This document shows, piece after piece, positions 1 to 11,433 of a DNA stretch of 64,000 nucleotides. The stretch lies in assembly GCA_034401135.1 (NCBI GenBank), contig JAWZSP010000005.1, forward strand, positions 4,154,001 through 4,218,000, given 5' to 3'. Each line of letters opens with the position of its first letter. Within the stretch, counting starts at the first letter, position 1. The notes under the pieces were generated by a model. It searched no databases, was not told where the DNA came from, and saw only the letters and a list, made by a program, of their open reading frames with translations. A program made the position numbers and the translations under genes. Source of the DNA: Volutella citrinella. Its lineage: Eukaryota; Ascomycota; Sordariomycetes; Hypocreales; Nectriaceae.

Positions 1-1246
1 TTACGTATTTGCCTGAGGTGCGGGATCCCTCACAGAGACCAAGGCATTGCAAGCGGCGGCACATCAGGATCGGTTGATGTTCCGACCGCCAGGCAAGGGT
101 GAGTGCATTGGCGGCGGCAGAACCCTGTCACTGTTGACAGCATCCAACCAGCCGGATGATGCCGCTCTGGTCATCTGTTGGTCGCCCATACCAATAAAGG
201 CAAACGACATCTGAACTACACTCATTGACAGAAGCTGCTATTGTGGCTGATCTGGTGGCCCACCATGCCACCGGCTTGGGCGGCTTCGTTCGGTTCGGCC
301 CGCATACAAATAGTGACTTGGGTACCTGGAGCCACGTTCCCGCTGGGGAATGCACAGCGAGACTGGGGGAAAGCTGCCGAATAATATGCAGTATATCTGG
401 CGTTCGCACAAGTTTCAAATAGGTCGCCAAGGCAGCCATGGTTTGGCGAGGTCGGCCTCATACGAGAGTTCCAATCAACTCCCTCCTCTTGGTCAGTGCC
501 CTGTTCATTCCACCTGGACTGGGGGCTGCAGTGTTGGGGGCTACAGGACCCCTCCTCTGCAAGATTGCCCAGCGTAGGGCTGACCAATGCCGGATGCTTA
601 GGGGCGGGCAATTGGCTGCCTGCTGGTTGATGGCGTCGTGTGATGGATGGCTAGAGCACGAGGACGTTCACAGCAATGCACCGTCAGCAAATGGAACAAT
701 GTCTCTCGCATCAGCTGCACCATCTTGGGGAGCCGCTGTTGCAGCCCCATCTGCAAACTGCTCCTGCCCGTTGAAGCTGTACCTAGCTGTTTCAGCATTC
801 ACGCTAGGACCCTGGGCTGTTCAGCTGGCGCTCCGTCTGGTGCTCCAAGAGGCAGATGTGGCCGAATTATGCTGGGGATCTCCCGACCATTCGAGGGCGC
901 TAATTGGAGAATAGGGCTGCCAGTACTGCTAATTACAGTCTATCTTGTACGGCAAGCGGTTGCCAGGTCCCAACTAGGCACCTACTATAGGGAGATGTAA
1001 GAATGACCCTGGTCAAATCCCAGAGTCTGGCCCAGTCCGTGGCTGTTCCTGGGGCTAATAATAATGAAAATTGCTTCATAAAACCTTGCCAAGTCCCCTG
1101 CGCTTTGGGGAGGCTCCTCTCTCTGCTTGTTTCTGTCGTCTCGCAAGCGGGCACCTCGCTCTTCCGGGTTACTCACTGAACCCGCCTGTCTAACCCATCA
1201 CCATCACCATCGCCAGTGCTGCAGATCTTCACCTTTGCAGGGGGCA
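1..1246. other. intergenic, upstream of the NLR gene
   Basis: No reading frame here has a recognisable domain or a credible splice-joined extension. The longest open frames (222-611 minus, 438-914 plus) overlap each other on opposite strands and read as low-quality peptides. A C/T-rich leader (about 1112-1142) lies 110-140 nt before the NLR start, as is common just upstream of fungal transcription starts. The window edge may cut a gene further left. Confidence 0.6.
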
Positions 1247-4200
1247 ATGTCGCTCCCAGAAAAGCCCGCTCTGGGCACCCTTAGTAGCACCACAGACGAC
1301 GAGATCAACCAAGTATGGAAGGAGGTTGAGGAGCGGGTGATTGAAATGGCCGGTGGTGATCCGGCCAAGATCAACCGCTCGCTCAACATTGACAATGTCA
1401 TGGACTACTTGGACCGCACTCAGGCCAAGGACAAGAAGGCCTCGGAGAAGTATGGGGCTGCTCGCGCCATCTTCAACCGAACACTTCAGTGCATCCAGAC
1501 TGTGGGTGGCATCGTCGCTGATGGCGCCTCTTATGTATGTTGGCGTTGACACTGGCATCGCTCCTGCCCTCTGGCTTTTCTCGACCCCAGCTAAATTTCT
1601 CCACAGGCTTTTGCACCAGCAAATACATGCTACAGCGCCCTCACCTTCGTCATCTCGGCATGGCAGGGCTACGAGGGCATCTTCGACAGCCTGGCCTCGC
1701 TGCTCGAGAAATGCGCCGAGTTTCTCGACCGCCTGACGTACTACTCAGAGTCCGGCATGGACGCGAAGCTGACAAAGGTCGCCTGCCAGCACCTCAAGAT
1801 CTTTGTCGACATCTGCGATCGCAGCCTGAAGTTGCGCCAGAAACGCCACAAGTTCGCCGCCTTCATGAAGCAGATGTTCCTCAACGACGATGGTGTCCAG
1901 GGCCTACTTGATGCCATGAAGAACCTCGTCGACAAGGAGCGCGGGCTGGTGGCGGCCCAGACTTGGAAGTCGAGCAACGAAGCTGCCGCTAACTCGCGCG
2001 ACGGCCTGTCGTTGACACGCAAGATGCACAACACTCTGCTCGAGGACAAGAACCAAAACAAGCGGGACAAGGAGCTCCAGAAGTGGAAGCTTGCCATTGT
2101 CGACGCTTTGGATTGCAATCGGGCGTATCTGGAGGACGAAACCCAGCGGCCCTGGGAGAAGGGCTGGAAGAAGCACAGATCCAACATAATCGAGGGAACT
2201 GGCGAGTGGCTGGAACAGGATGAGCTCTTTAGGGCTTGGGTCACAAGTACCGATCCCTCCGAGAGAATCCTTGCCCTGGAAGGAGGTGATGGAGCCGGAA
2301 AGACCCTCCTGGCCTCTAACACCATTCTTCAATTGCGCAAGATGAAGACTGTTCCGGGAACAGGCTCTCGAATTGTCGTTGCACACAATTTCTCCGACAC
2401 AGATACAAAAGAGTCCAGCGTCGACGACGAGAAGATCGTCTCCAAGAACCTCATGTGCCAGTTGGCACTCGGCGACGAGCCCTTCACCAAGAGCGTTGCG
2501 GCAATCTGTGAAAAGTCCAAGTATTTTGACGGGCCTATGGACATGTGGACGCAGCTTCTTATCCAGAATGAGGACCTGGCGCACATCGACGTGTCCTTCT
2601 TCTTGATCCTAGATGGGCTAGGTGCCAGTGTTGGTCTCTTCACCAACATTTTCCGCAAGTTTGCCGACAATGCACTCTTGAAGCGCACCAAGGTACTTTT
2701 GACGGGAACCAACGATGCTCTTGATGACGTGCAAGAAGCTATTGGCGCCGAAGTAAAGAGGATCGTCCTTGGTGAGCTGAATAAGAAGGACATTGAGCTT
2801 TTTATCAACCATCGCATGAACAACATGGATATCCTCGAGGACATCAGCAGACCTAATGTAGCAGCAATGCGAGAAAAGATTCACACCGAGCTGCAGATGT
2901 CTACGGGGGGCGACTTTTACAAGATTGGCAGCGTGCTGGACAACATCTCAAAGACTGATGAGGTCGAGGAGATCAATGCCTTCCTTGAAAATGCGGGCAG
3001 CGCTCGCATCGACCAGATCGAAGCCGATCTGGAAAAGCTGAACCAGACACGCACGCCCAAGGAGATTGCGGAAATAAACGAGATGATAATCTGGGTCAAC
3101 AGCGCCTTCGTATGGTTCAATGTCGACCTGATGGAGGGCTGCCTTGCGCTCAAAATTAACGGCTCTGGCACGTCGCTCATGTCGCTCGAGTCCAAGATCA
3201 AGGCCAAGTACACAATCTTTGGCCACAACTTTGGCGCTCTCAACTTCAAGGTGGGCGAGATCATCGACAAGATCCCCAACAAGCGGCGGAGCGTTAGCAG
3301 CATCGAAGAGGCGTCGGACAAGGAGATCCAGCCGGGAGAGATCACCATCCTCAAGCACTACCTCTCAACCGTCTGCCCGCCGAACCTGTATGCCAAGTTT
3401 GGCTTCAACGAGTTTTTTGACATGAAGATGGTCCGCAAGACCAACTACATCTACCAGGATCCAGATAATGCACATATCACGTTGGTTCACCGCTGCCTGA
3501 CGTGCCTGGTAGACACGCGTTCCGAGAAGACGGAGAGGGTTCATTTTTATGCCGTCGACTGGCTCAACGAGCACCTGGCGGAGACGGATCTGCCACTGGC
3601 GGATCGAGCCCTCAAGGCTGAGGTAGGCGTCATGCTGGTGCGGCTATTCACCGAAGACTACGGCCTCAAGTCTCTCCTAGAGTATCAACGCACCTCACCG
3701 CCGAGCGACGAAGATCTAACGTTGGGGCTTGTCACGGATATGCTGCCGGCCGGCTGGTCGGAGTGGGTGTTGACCAACTCGGGCGTCGATGCTGTCGCCA
3801 AGTGGTTCAAAGATTCCGCCGTCGTGGAAAACGTAAAAGACGACCCACTGGTGGTGGCTTTCAACGCCGATGGTGCCAACAGGCATAAAGTTATGCTCAA
3901 GGGCGCAGTCAGGGAAGCCGCGCACTCTCTGTTCAGGACAAACTCAACCAAGTTAAAGGCGATGAGGTCTTTTGTCCTGTTGAACTCTGTCATTCTCAAA
4001 GTATGTTGCAGAATTCACCATCTACACTCGTGTGCTCTTGTTCGGGTACTGACTGTCATCTTAGGGCCCCGAAGTGAAGGCGAAAGAAGGGGGAACGCTT
4101 GATCCACTGGAGCCTACCCTTGACATGTTCAAAGCTGTTGAATCTTGGGCGCAAGAATTGCTGGAATTGAACGAAAAGGATTCGCTCTGGGAATCCCAGG

Positions 4201-5816
4201 CCGCTGCGATGCTCTCTTACATCGCCGGGGAGCAGATACCCAAGTCCGCTGCTGAGGAGCGCGCCAAGAAGGCGCTGGAGCTTGACTCCGAAAACTGGAA
4301 TGCATCCTTCACGCTTTCTCGTGTTGTCGAGGACCGCGTAGCGTCCATTAACCACCTCGAGGGAGTAGCCGAGAAACTAATGGGGGACGCAGAGTGGCGT
4401 AATGATCCCCAGCATGCGCTTTTCCTGGCGCGGATGCTCCTGGATCTGGGCCACAAGTATTGGGAAGACGAAGCGACCCAACACAAGGCTTTAGAGACAT
4501 ACCTCAGGACACTGGAGGCCAGTAAGGATCTCAGTGTCCTTCAACAGTTTGGAGAACAGCTACACAAGTTCAACAAAAAGAAGGAGTGGGCAATGCTCGT
4601 CAGCGTCTATGACGACCTTTTAAAGGAACCCGAGGACGGTTCCAACCCCGTTGGGCAGTTCATCCTTGAAAAGATCTGGCAACATGGTGAGTTTTTTCTC
4701 GCTGGACTCGAGCAAGCTATGAAGGCGAGGGACCGGGTCGACCTTCTGGACGCGATATTCCAGCGCGCCATGGCGACAAAGCCAAGTGGCATATATTCTT
4801 TCATCGTACAAATTCAATACGGCGTCCTGCTGAACGACTTTGGTCGTGAAGATGAGGCACTCAGTGCTTGGGAAAACTCCGTTGCCGATCTTGATGATGA
4901 GTTGCGGGAGACAATAGGAGCATCCTCGGTTGCCAACAATATGGTACCCGTCTTGCTGAAGCGGGCCAAGGCCAAGGGTCTCGATTCCCCAGCAGCCCAG
5001 CCCCTATTCGACAAGATTGAGTCGTACTACGCCCGCTACGAGGCGAGCGGCGCCTCATACGGGGACACCTCGCTCGCTTTTGCAAACTACTTCGAGGCCC
5101 GCGGGAACAAGGCCCAGGTGGAGAAAATTCTCTCGCCGAGGTTCAAGAAGGCACTGGAGATGCTCTCGGACGACGACGTGACTAACGACGCGGGCTCGTT
5201 CTGGGAGCTCAACCAGATGTTCTCCCTGGTGGGTGACATGGAGAACGACATGGTGGCCTGGGAGATGATGTCCAAGGCGAAGAAGATGGAGTTGGCCGAC
5301 TACGAGCAGAAGCTGGAGGTCTGGAACAAGTGGAAGGAGGCCGAGGACAAGAAGGCCGCCGAAGCCAGGGCCAAGACTAGGGATACGGGCGAGGCGCTGC
5401 CGACCGAGTGTGACGAGGAGGGGGATGGCAATGATGAGGAGAAGAAGAACGGGGATGACAGTGACACAGCGGAGCCGCCCAAGCCCGAGGGCGGGGTCGA
5501 CCTCCGAATCGTCTTCTGTGATGGCGACTGCGGCGGGGGCTGGGAGGTCATGAGCAACATGTGGACGTGTCTGAGCGAGTATGGCTCCGTGCAGTTCTGC
5601 CTCGACTGCTTCTCCCAGCTGCAGAACAGCAAGGAAGGCGAGCCGCCGGTGTTCAACAAATGCGAGCGAGACCACCGGCACGTCCTGGTACCGGAGCGCG
5701 ACGCGGCCAAGATGGACGCCGTGCCCGACGGCTCCGTGCTGGTGGGCGAGCGCGTTGTCACGTTCGACGAGTGGAAACGCGAGATCCGGACGAGGTACGT
5801 CAAGGTTGGGCTTTGA
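1247..5816 (+). CDS. STAND/NOD-like receptor: Goodbye-NACHT-helical repeat-ZZ-like protein
   Basis: Exons 1247-1534, 1607-4000 and 4065-5816 join in phase 0 to give 1477 residues. The donors are GTATGT at 1535 and 4001; the introns are 72 and 64 nt. Residues about 1-130 match the fungal STAND N-terminal Goodbye domain; the characteristic block AFAPANTCYSALTFVISAWQ follows the first splice. A P-loop GGDGAGKT lies at about 322-329 (Lys328), with a Walker B-like run FFLILDG ending near Asp432, so the middle is a NACHT/STAND NTPase. The third exon is helical and rich in TPR-like A/L patterns. Near the C terminus, Cys1379, Cys1383, a central CxxC pair, Cys1427, His1431 and His1433 form a ZZ-like zinc site. 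STAND proteins of this class are intracellular sensors in fungal nonself recognition and cell-death control; the ligand here is unknown. A Lys/Glu-rich linker precedes the zinc site. The family call is firm; the exact repeat class is inferred. Confidence 0.9.
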
Positions 5817-6113
5817 CTGATATGAGAACTTAGGGCTGGAGATCTGCCGGCTAGTGGCACAGAGAGAGACTTTATTTATGTTTTGACAAAAGAGCATCTC
5901 CGCATGCGAAAAGGTCATCAAGTCATTAATGCGTGTTGATACCAATGTTTGCCCCTTTCCCTGTGTACAACCCAGATCGGACGCGTTCTGAATCGAAGAC
6001 TTTTGTGTCTTCTATCATGTCTACTCGTCCTTGTCAAAAACTATATGCTTGGACGCCGGTTCAGCACGTCGCATTGTTGCTTCACCACTCCTATTTCCCC
6101 AGTTGCGTGGTGC
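5817..6113. other. convergent intergenic gap (NLR / TIM-like)
   Basis: A 297-nt gap between the 3' ends of the NLR and the TIM-like gene. It is AT-richer than the flanking exons and presumably holds both 3' UTRs. No gene seen. Confidence 0.6.
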
Positions 6114-6887
6114 TCATGCCGTCGCCACCTCTTGGATCGTCTTGTAGAACTGGGCAGGGTCGTGAGCGAATCTCCCCAGAAACAGGCCGTCCACTCCATC
6201 TTTGAGCTTCTCAAAGAGCCCCGGCCCTGCGCTGCCGCCGTACAGGATCCTGGTGGTGCCCTCGCGGCTCTGAACGTGCTCGAGGCTGCGGATCGCGCGC
6301 GTGACGTCGACGACGTAGTCGACCTCGGCGGGCTGGGAAGCACCAATGGCCCAGACGGGCTCGTAGGCCAGGATCACTTCAGCGTCATCCGGGACAGCAG
6401 CCAGCACGGACTCGATCTGGATGCGGCACTCGTCCAGGGCCGCCTCCCATGTGTCGCCGCGCCGCTGCTCGCCGATGCACACCAGCGGCACCATTCCGTT
6501 GCGCGCGGCGGCCGCAGCCTTCTTGGCCGTCACCTCGTCCGTCTCCCCAAAGATTCGTCTCCTCTCGGCGTGCCCGACCTCGACAAGGCGGCAGCCGACC
6601 TCAGCGAGTACGGCGGGCGAGACCTCACCGGTGTAGGCGCCGGTGTCCTCGTGGAAGGCGTCCTGGGCGCCGCACCAGATGCTGCTGCCTTGGACCTTGT
6701 CGATGACGGACATGAGCGTCAGGTGGTCGGGGACGATGAAGGCATCGACCTTGTCCAGCGGCGACTGCTCCGCGTTCCTGAGGAGTTGCAGTAGTTGGTC
6801 GACATACTGGCCAGTCCGGGCGGCCGGGAAGTATAGCTTAGTCGAGACACCGACGATCCTCCGGTCGGATCGCTTTTGAATTGCCAT
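6114..6887 (-). CDS. triosephosphate isomerase-like enzyme (probable sugar-phosphate isomerase paralog)
   Basis: Single exon, 257 residues, the usual length for a TIM barrel isomerase. The catalytic positions are present: Lys17 (in VSTKLYF), His106 (in VEVGHAERR) and Glu176 (in AYEPVWAIG), plus the phosphate-gripping run YGGSAGPG near the C terminus. The sequence departs from housekeeping TPI: the Asn before the catalytic Lys is replaced by Thr (the usual motif is NxK), and the SE after the His is AE. These changes resemble the paralogous TIM group that in bacteria isomerises erythrulose phosphates or related four-carbon sugars, so this is more likely a side-pathway enzyme than the glycolytic TPI. 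The substrate is an inference. It is divergent from the cyclase-family gene, sharing about 1 kb of promoter. Confidence 0.85.
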   Translation of the reverse strand: MAIQKRSDRRIVGVSTKLYFPAARTGQYVDQLLQLLRNAEQSPLDKVDAFIVPDHLTLMSVIDKVQGSSIWCGAQDAFHEDTGAYTGEVSPAVLAEVGCRLVEVGHAERRRIFGETDEVTAKKAAAAARNGMVPLVCIGEQRRGDTWEAALDECRIQIESVLAAVPDDAEVILAYEPVWAIGASQPAEVDYVVDVTRAIRSLEHVQSREGTTRILYGGSAGPGLFEKLKDGVDGLFLGRFAHDPAQFYKTIQEVATA

Positions 6888-7871
6888 GATTAGGCGGGTC
6901 TAGCGCAGGAAAGAAAAAGTCGATATGGTTGTCCAAGACGAGTCGCCAGGCCCTGGTATTTTGCTGTCCTTGCGCTGGGAGAGCGAGGCAACGTCGTTCC
7001 AGATATGACAGGGCAGCAGTCCAACTCTTCACAGTCCAGTTCAGGTAAATGTGGCGAGAAACTATCCAGGCCGCTCCTTCTTTTTAAATACTGCCCTCAT
7101 TGCTCCTTGGGCCGGCTTCCTCAACAGGCTTGCCGGCTGCTAAGAGACTTTGCAACCGACGGATTTCCTAAACGGGCATACCCGAAGCTACCAGCGGGGT
7201 TGCAAGCTTGCGGCAGCTGGTCAAGTGACGTGAAGAGCCGGGCCAGCGAAACGGTTCCTTGGTCATAAATAGCCCCAGGTGCCTTTTCCATGATTCTTCG
7301 AGGTCCTTCCGAGTTCCTAGTCTACTCAGGTCGCTCACAGGGGGATTACTCGCTTGAGCGATTGTTGTTAGTCGATTGTGGGGTGAATCATGACGATGCA
7401 ACTAATTGGCTATCGCCTCAAACAATAAAATTTGGCGAAGAGAAGTACTGATTATTTGTCGACTACCACTCCCAAAGAGTCGAAATGCTGAATTCATTAT
7501 CATCATGACCTGGGCCGTTGTCAATCTTGACGCCATACACCTTGCGCTGCCCCAGATTCTACTTCTCGGTGGATAGCCTAATACGTCAAGCGTGCCTGCG
7601 CTAGACCCGGACATGTGGGTCAGGACCCGGGAAGCGGATTGCCGAATACGACTGTTCGTCTATCTGCCATACTAATAATAAGAATAATAGCAGGCTGCGG
7701 ACGGACCCGAATGCTTAGATCCCGAATACAGAGAAGCAACTAACCCAAGATATCTAATGCTCCGCAATGGCTCACATCAGCCATTTCTGCGGTTGTCTAT
7801 ATATGAGACGGAATGAGAGGGAGATGGAAGAGTCGACAAACAACAGCATCTAAGCTCAAAACATCATCAAT
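6888..7871. other. divergent promoter region (TIM-like / cyclase)
   Basis: About 980 nt between two divergent start codons, with no coding potential. It holds two GACCCGG heptamers 20 nt apart (7604 and 7624), a related CGGACCCGA at about 7702, and an AT-rich stretch at 7666-7692. Shared control of the two enzymes is possible but not shown. Confidence 0.5.
7798..7804 (+). promoter_or_regulatory. candidate TATA box of the cyclase-family gene
   Basis: TATATAT lies 68 nt upstream of the ATG at 7872, in an otherwise mixed-composition leader. Its position suits a TATA element, which many inducible fungal genes carry. Assigned by sequence only. Confidence 0.4.
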
Positions 7872-9016
7872 ATGCCAGTCCCTGCAAGTTCAGTCCCAGA
7901 CTTTGACGATTTGCCCCGCGTCAATGGCATGCCGCAGGGCTGTGCCTGGGGTGTCTTTGACCAGGATGGAACAAAGGATGTGATTGGAACGTTGAACTTT
8001 TTGACGCCGGAAGTTGTCCAGTCTGCCGCCAAGGAAGTCAGAGAAGGCATCTCGATATCGCTCAAGTAAGTCATGCTGCACTACTTTTTGATATAATGTC
8101 TAAATCTCACGCCGTGCCACAGCTGGCCTCTGAATGCCATGGCCAAGTTCGACATACCCGGCCGCAAGGCCACCGAGCACAAGGTCCTCTTCCTCCCCGA
8201 GAGCATGTCAGGTGTCCCATCAGAGCAGGGCAAGTGCTGGGACGACGAGTTGGTCTTCAACACCCAGAGCAGCAGCCAGTGGGATAGCCTTGTCCACTTC
8301 CAGCACCAGCCGAGCGGCCTCGCGTACAACGGAGCCAACCCGACCAAGGAGGCCCTTGCAGCCGAGTCCACCGCGACCAACTCGATGCCGACGCTGGACC
8401 ACTGGCACAGGAGCGGCTGCGTCGCCGGCCGGGGCGTGCTCATCGACTATGCCGCCTACTGTGCGCGCACGGGCATCCCGTTCCACCCGTTTGACGGCGT
8501 CCGCATCACCGTGCAGCAGATCGAGGCCTGCGCCGCGTACCAAGGCGTCGAGTTCCGGCCCGGCGACGTGTTGCTCGTTCGGACGGGCGGGACGGAGATT
8601 ATCGATAACATGGACATGCAGGGGCTGGCCAAGATGGGCGCGTCGAACTTCTCCGGTGTCGATGGCTCCGAAGAGACGGCCCGGTGGATCTGGAACAAGC
8701 GCTTCGCCGCCGTCGCCTCCGACTCTCCCTCGTTCGAAGCGTTCCCGCCGCTGAAGCCCGACGGGTCCCTTGGAGACATGAAGGATCTTGGTGAGTTCTC
8801 ACACCTCCTTTTTCCTTTTCGTGAGGCTAACTATCCCAAGTGCTTCATCCGTACCTCTTGAGCATGTTTGGCATGTCCATCGGCGAGCTCTGGGACCTCA
8901 GCCGTCTTGCAAAGTTTTGCTGGGAGAAAAAGAGGTTCTCGTTCATGATCACCTCGTCGCCCTTGAACCAGCCCGGATTGGTTGCGTCGCCGGCGAATGC
9001 CATTGCCATATTCTAG
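7872..9016 (+). CDS. cyclase-family (kynurenine formamidase-like) metal hydrolase
   Basis: Three exons (7872-8065, 8123-8790, 8841-9016) join in frame to give 345 residues. The introns are 57 and 50 nt with GTAAGT and GTGAGT donors; the third exon begins VLHPYLLSMFGMSIGELW. The protein matches the cyclase superfamily (PF04199), which includes bacterial kynurenine formamidase. The canonical metal-binding HxGTHxDxPxH is replaced by SQWDSLVHFQHQ, the form common in fungal members, so metal ligation and substrate may differ from KynB. A second conserved block around VEFRPGDVLLVRTGG is clear. No signal peptide or membrane segment, so probably cytosolic. It is divergent from the TIM-like gene and converges on the TatD gene 116 nt away. 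The true reaction is unknown. Confidence 0.88.
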
Positions 9017-9132
9017 GAGTGAGAAGCTGGGTGCAGATATAGGGCGAGGAGTCTGTTGAACGTCATCATCTTGTATTCAAGCATTACATAGCCTTTGATC
9101 CGCTGCTACAGTCGGTGGTATAATTTTACTCT

Positions 9133-10204
9133 TTACTCTTCCTTTTCCTGTCCATCCTTTCGCTCGCCCAGTCCAAACATGTTGATGCTATTCTCCCACG
9201 CAGCCTCCGCCACCTCGTCGACACTCAGCCCCTTGAGTCCCGCGACAATATACGCAACCCGCTCCATCGTGCAGCTCTCGTTCCTCTCTTTGATCATGGC
9301 CTTAGGATCCCACTTGTCTTTCTTCTTAGCGGCCGGCAGCGGCTTAGCGTTTACGCAGTACCGCTTGACCAGCTCAGACGACGCCTTGAGCTCCCCCCAC
9401 GGCGCATCCGTCTCTAGCTGGAGGCGCGCCAGCGGGATCCTGGATGCCATCTCCACGCTCTCCTGGTCCTTGAAGCTGAAGCCATTCACGCTGACGTCGA
9501 GCCCGAGGGTCGTGAGCTTCTCCATCTGCGCGGCTGATCCGACAAAGCTGTGGACGAGGCCTCGCCGGGGGAGCCTGTCGACGTATGGCGCAATAATGTC
9601 CACAAAGTCGTCAAACGCTGCCCGGCAGTGCAGGAAAAGCGGCAGGTCCCAGCCACTGGCGACGAAGAGGTCGAGCTGCGCCTTAAAGGCCCGGATCTGC
9701 ACCTCCTTGGACGCGTGCACCTCCCGATCGTAGTCCAGCCCCAGCTCGCCAAACGCCATGATCTGGCGCGGCTCCTGGGCGAGGGCGGCGTTGACCCTGG
9801 CGGCGAGGTCGTCGACGTACGCCTGCCCGCCGTCATCGAGCTCCGACGCGTGGTACGGATGGACGCCGATGGTCATGAAGCATTGGCCTGGCCGTGACCG
9901 GGCCATGGCGCCGTTGTACTCGACATCGGCGAGCGACATGCCCGTCACCATGATCTTGCTCACGCCTGCAGCCTCGGCGCGGTCCAGCGTGTGCTCAAAG
10001 TCGGGCTCGTGGCATTGCTTGTTGCGATAGATGCCCTTGAACTCATTGGCCGTCGCAGTGACTGCAACCTGCGCGTTGCGGTTCAGCTATTGTTTCCTTC
10101 TTGTGGACGGAGGAGGGGATACGCACATCTGCAAACCGGAGTGGCCCCTTGGGTGCCGGGGGAGCAGCTTTGGGGAATTCGCTCAAGTCTAATGCCTGGG
10201 CCAT
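9133..10204 (-). CDS. TatD-family metal-dependent deoxyribonuclease
   Basis: Two exons on the minus strand: 10204-10127 (26 codons) and 10068-9133, with a 58-nt intron (donor GTGCGT, acceptor GCAG). The protein has 337 residues. The join gives LRFADVAVTATANEFKGIYR, matching the N-terminal TatD block in which the first strand normally carries metal ligands. Other family marks are IGVHPYHASEL, AFGELGLDYDREVH, PLFLHCRAA, LVHSFVGSAAQM and the late LQLETDAPWGE. These supply the Glu, two His and the final Asp expected in a TIM-barrel amidohydrolase-type nuclease. TatD enzymes act as 3'-5' exonucleases on DNA and have been linked to oxidative damage repair and apoptotic DNA degradation. The first-strand HxH/NLTD motif is degenerate here (VAVTAT), typical of eukaryotic variants, so catalytic strength is uncertain. 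Confidence 0.92.
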
Positions 10205-11433
10205 TCTCGTCAGTTGGTGAGGGGCAGGTCTAAGGGATGGGAAACAAAGGAAGAGAACCCGGAGTTTTATCAATGGGTTTTCAGGCAAATGCTGGGCATT
10301 GCGGGTTCGGAGGGTGGTACCGGCACCGGCATGTCACCGGCAATGCCGGTCCGGCCGACATCACGGCTCCGTCTCGGCGGATAAAGTCAAATATAACGAG
10401 GGGGGAATGCACAGCCAGGGACAGGTTGAACGCCATTTGAGCGACTCTTACCGGCAGCTCGAGACAAGACAAAGTTAAGGGAATCCCTGGTACACAGCGT
10501 TCGGAGGTGTAGTGCAGTTTACAGAGCAAACAAGGGCACTATTGACCCGTTTCATTTTATTTGAGTGACAGACTTGGCTCGTATCAAACTACAACATCCA
10601 AACTCCCCCATATCAACTCCCTATTTTCACCCGTGACGAATCACTTTTTGGTACAAAATCGCCTCACCAGACCCGACTCCAGAGAACCCTATCAACCTAA
10701 AGCCCCCCCCCTTAACACCAACCAACAACGTGGACGTCTCAACCGGGACTGATAATCGCTTCTCATCACAAATCTTCCTCTCCTCATCGACAGTCAGCAT
10801 GGGTTGGGCCTTGGCCCCCGCTCCAGAATTCACGCAGTTCGCAAGAACTCGGTGCAGCGAAAACCAAAACAGTCCAACAGGATCCCCAGGGCGTCACAAA
10901 CGCCCCTTGAAGCCCCATTGGACCAGAGCGCCAAAGCATGAGTAGACTACGAGGATGAAGAGGAGATGAACAACACAGAGAAACATCACGCGCAAGTCAA
11001 AGCAGCAACAGACGCAAGCGAATGATCAAAGCAAACAGATAATAAGCAACTAGCTTGAATGAGCTTGAATTGATGAGAATCCACCAGGGCCGAAGATCTC
11101 CAACGCCAATCATGATTCAGACCAAGGAAATGGAGTGTGCGTGGTGTCGTACCGAAAACCAGAGCTGCGATGGAACTTGCGAATCATGACCTCTTCAGCA
11201 AAGTCAGGCATGGGTATCATCAGCGCAACGAATCAGGCCAAACGGAAAATTCCGAGCGGCCACGATACCCAATAGGAAGGCAGCATGATCAAGTCCAATG
11301 AAAAAGCAGAACTGGGAGATTGATCATATGAACTCCCCATCGTCAACGAGTCAAGGTCGTGGTCAAATTACTGCACCGCCCGTCAGCACCCCGCTCGTCA
11401 CCAAAAAAGAGATGACTCTCGCTCTAGCTCTCG
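10205..11433. other. intergenic, TatD promoter plus RRM-gene 3' flank
   Basis: No supported gene. The first 200 nt are the TatD promoter and contain a CCGG-rich cluster at 10319-10357. The stretch from about 10540 to 11430 is AT-richer than the exons and follows the RRM gene stop in its direction of transcription, so it may be a long 3' UTR. Confidence 0.5.

Noticed and set aside
438..914. 158-aa plus-strand open frame upstream of the NLR
   Set aside because: No domain, no splice or leader context, and overlapping antisense frames; peptide composition looks random.
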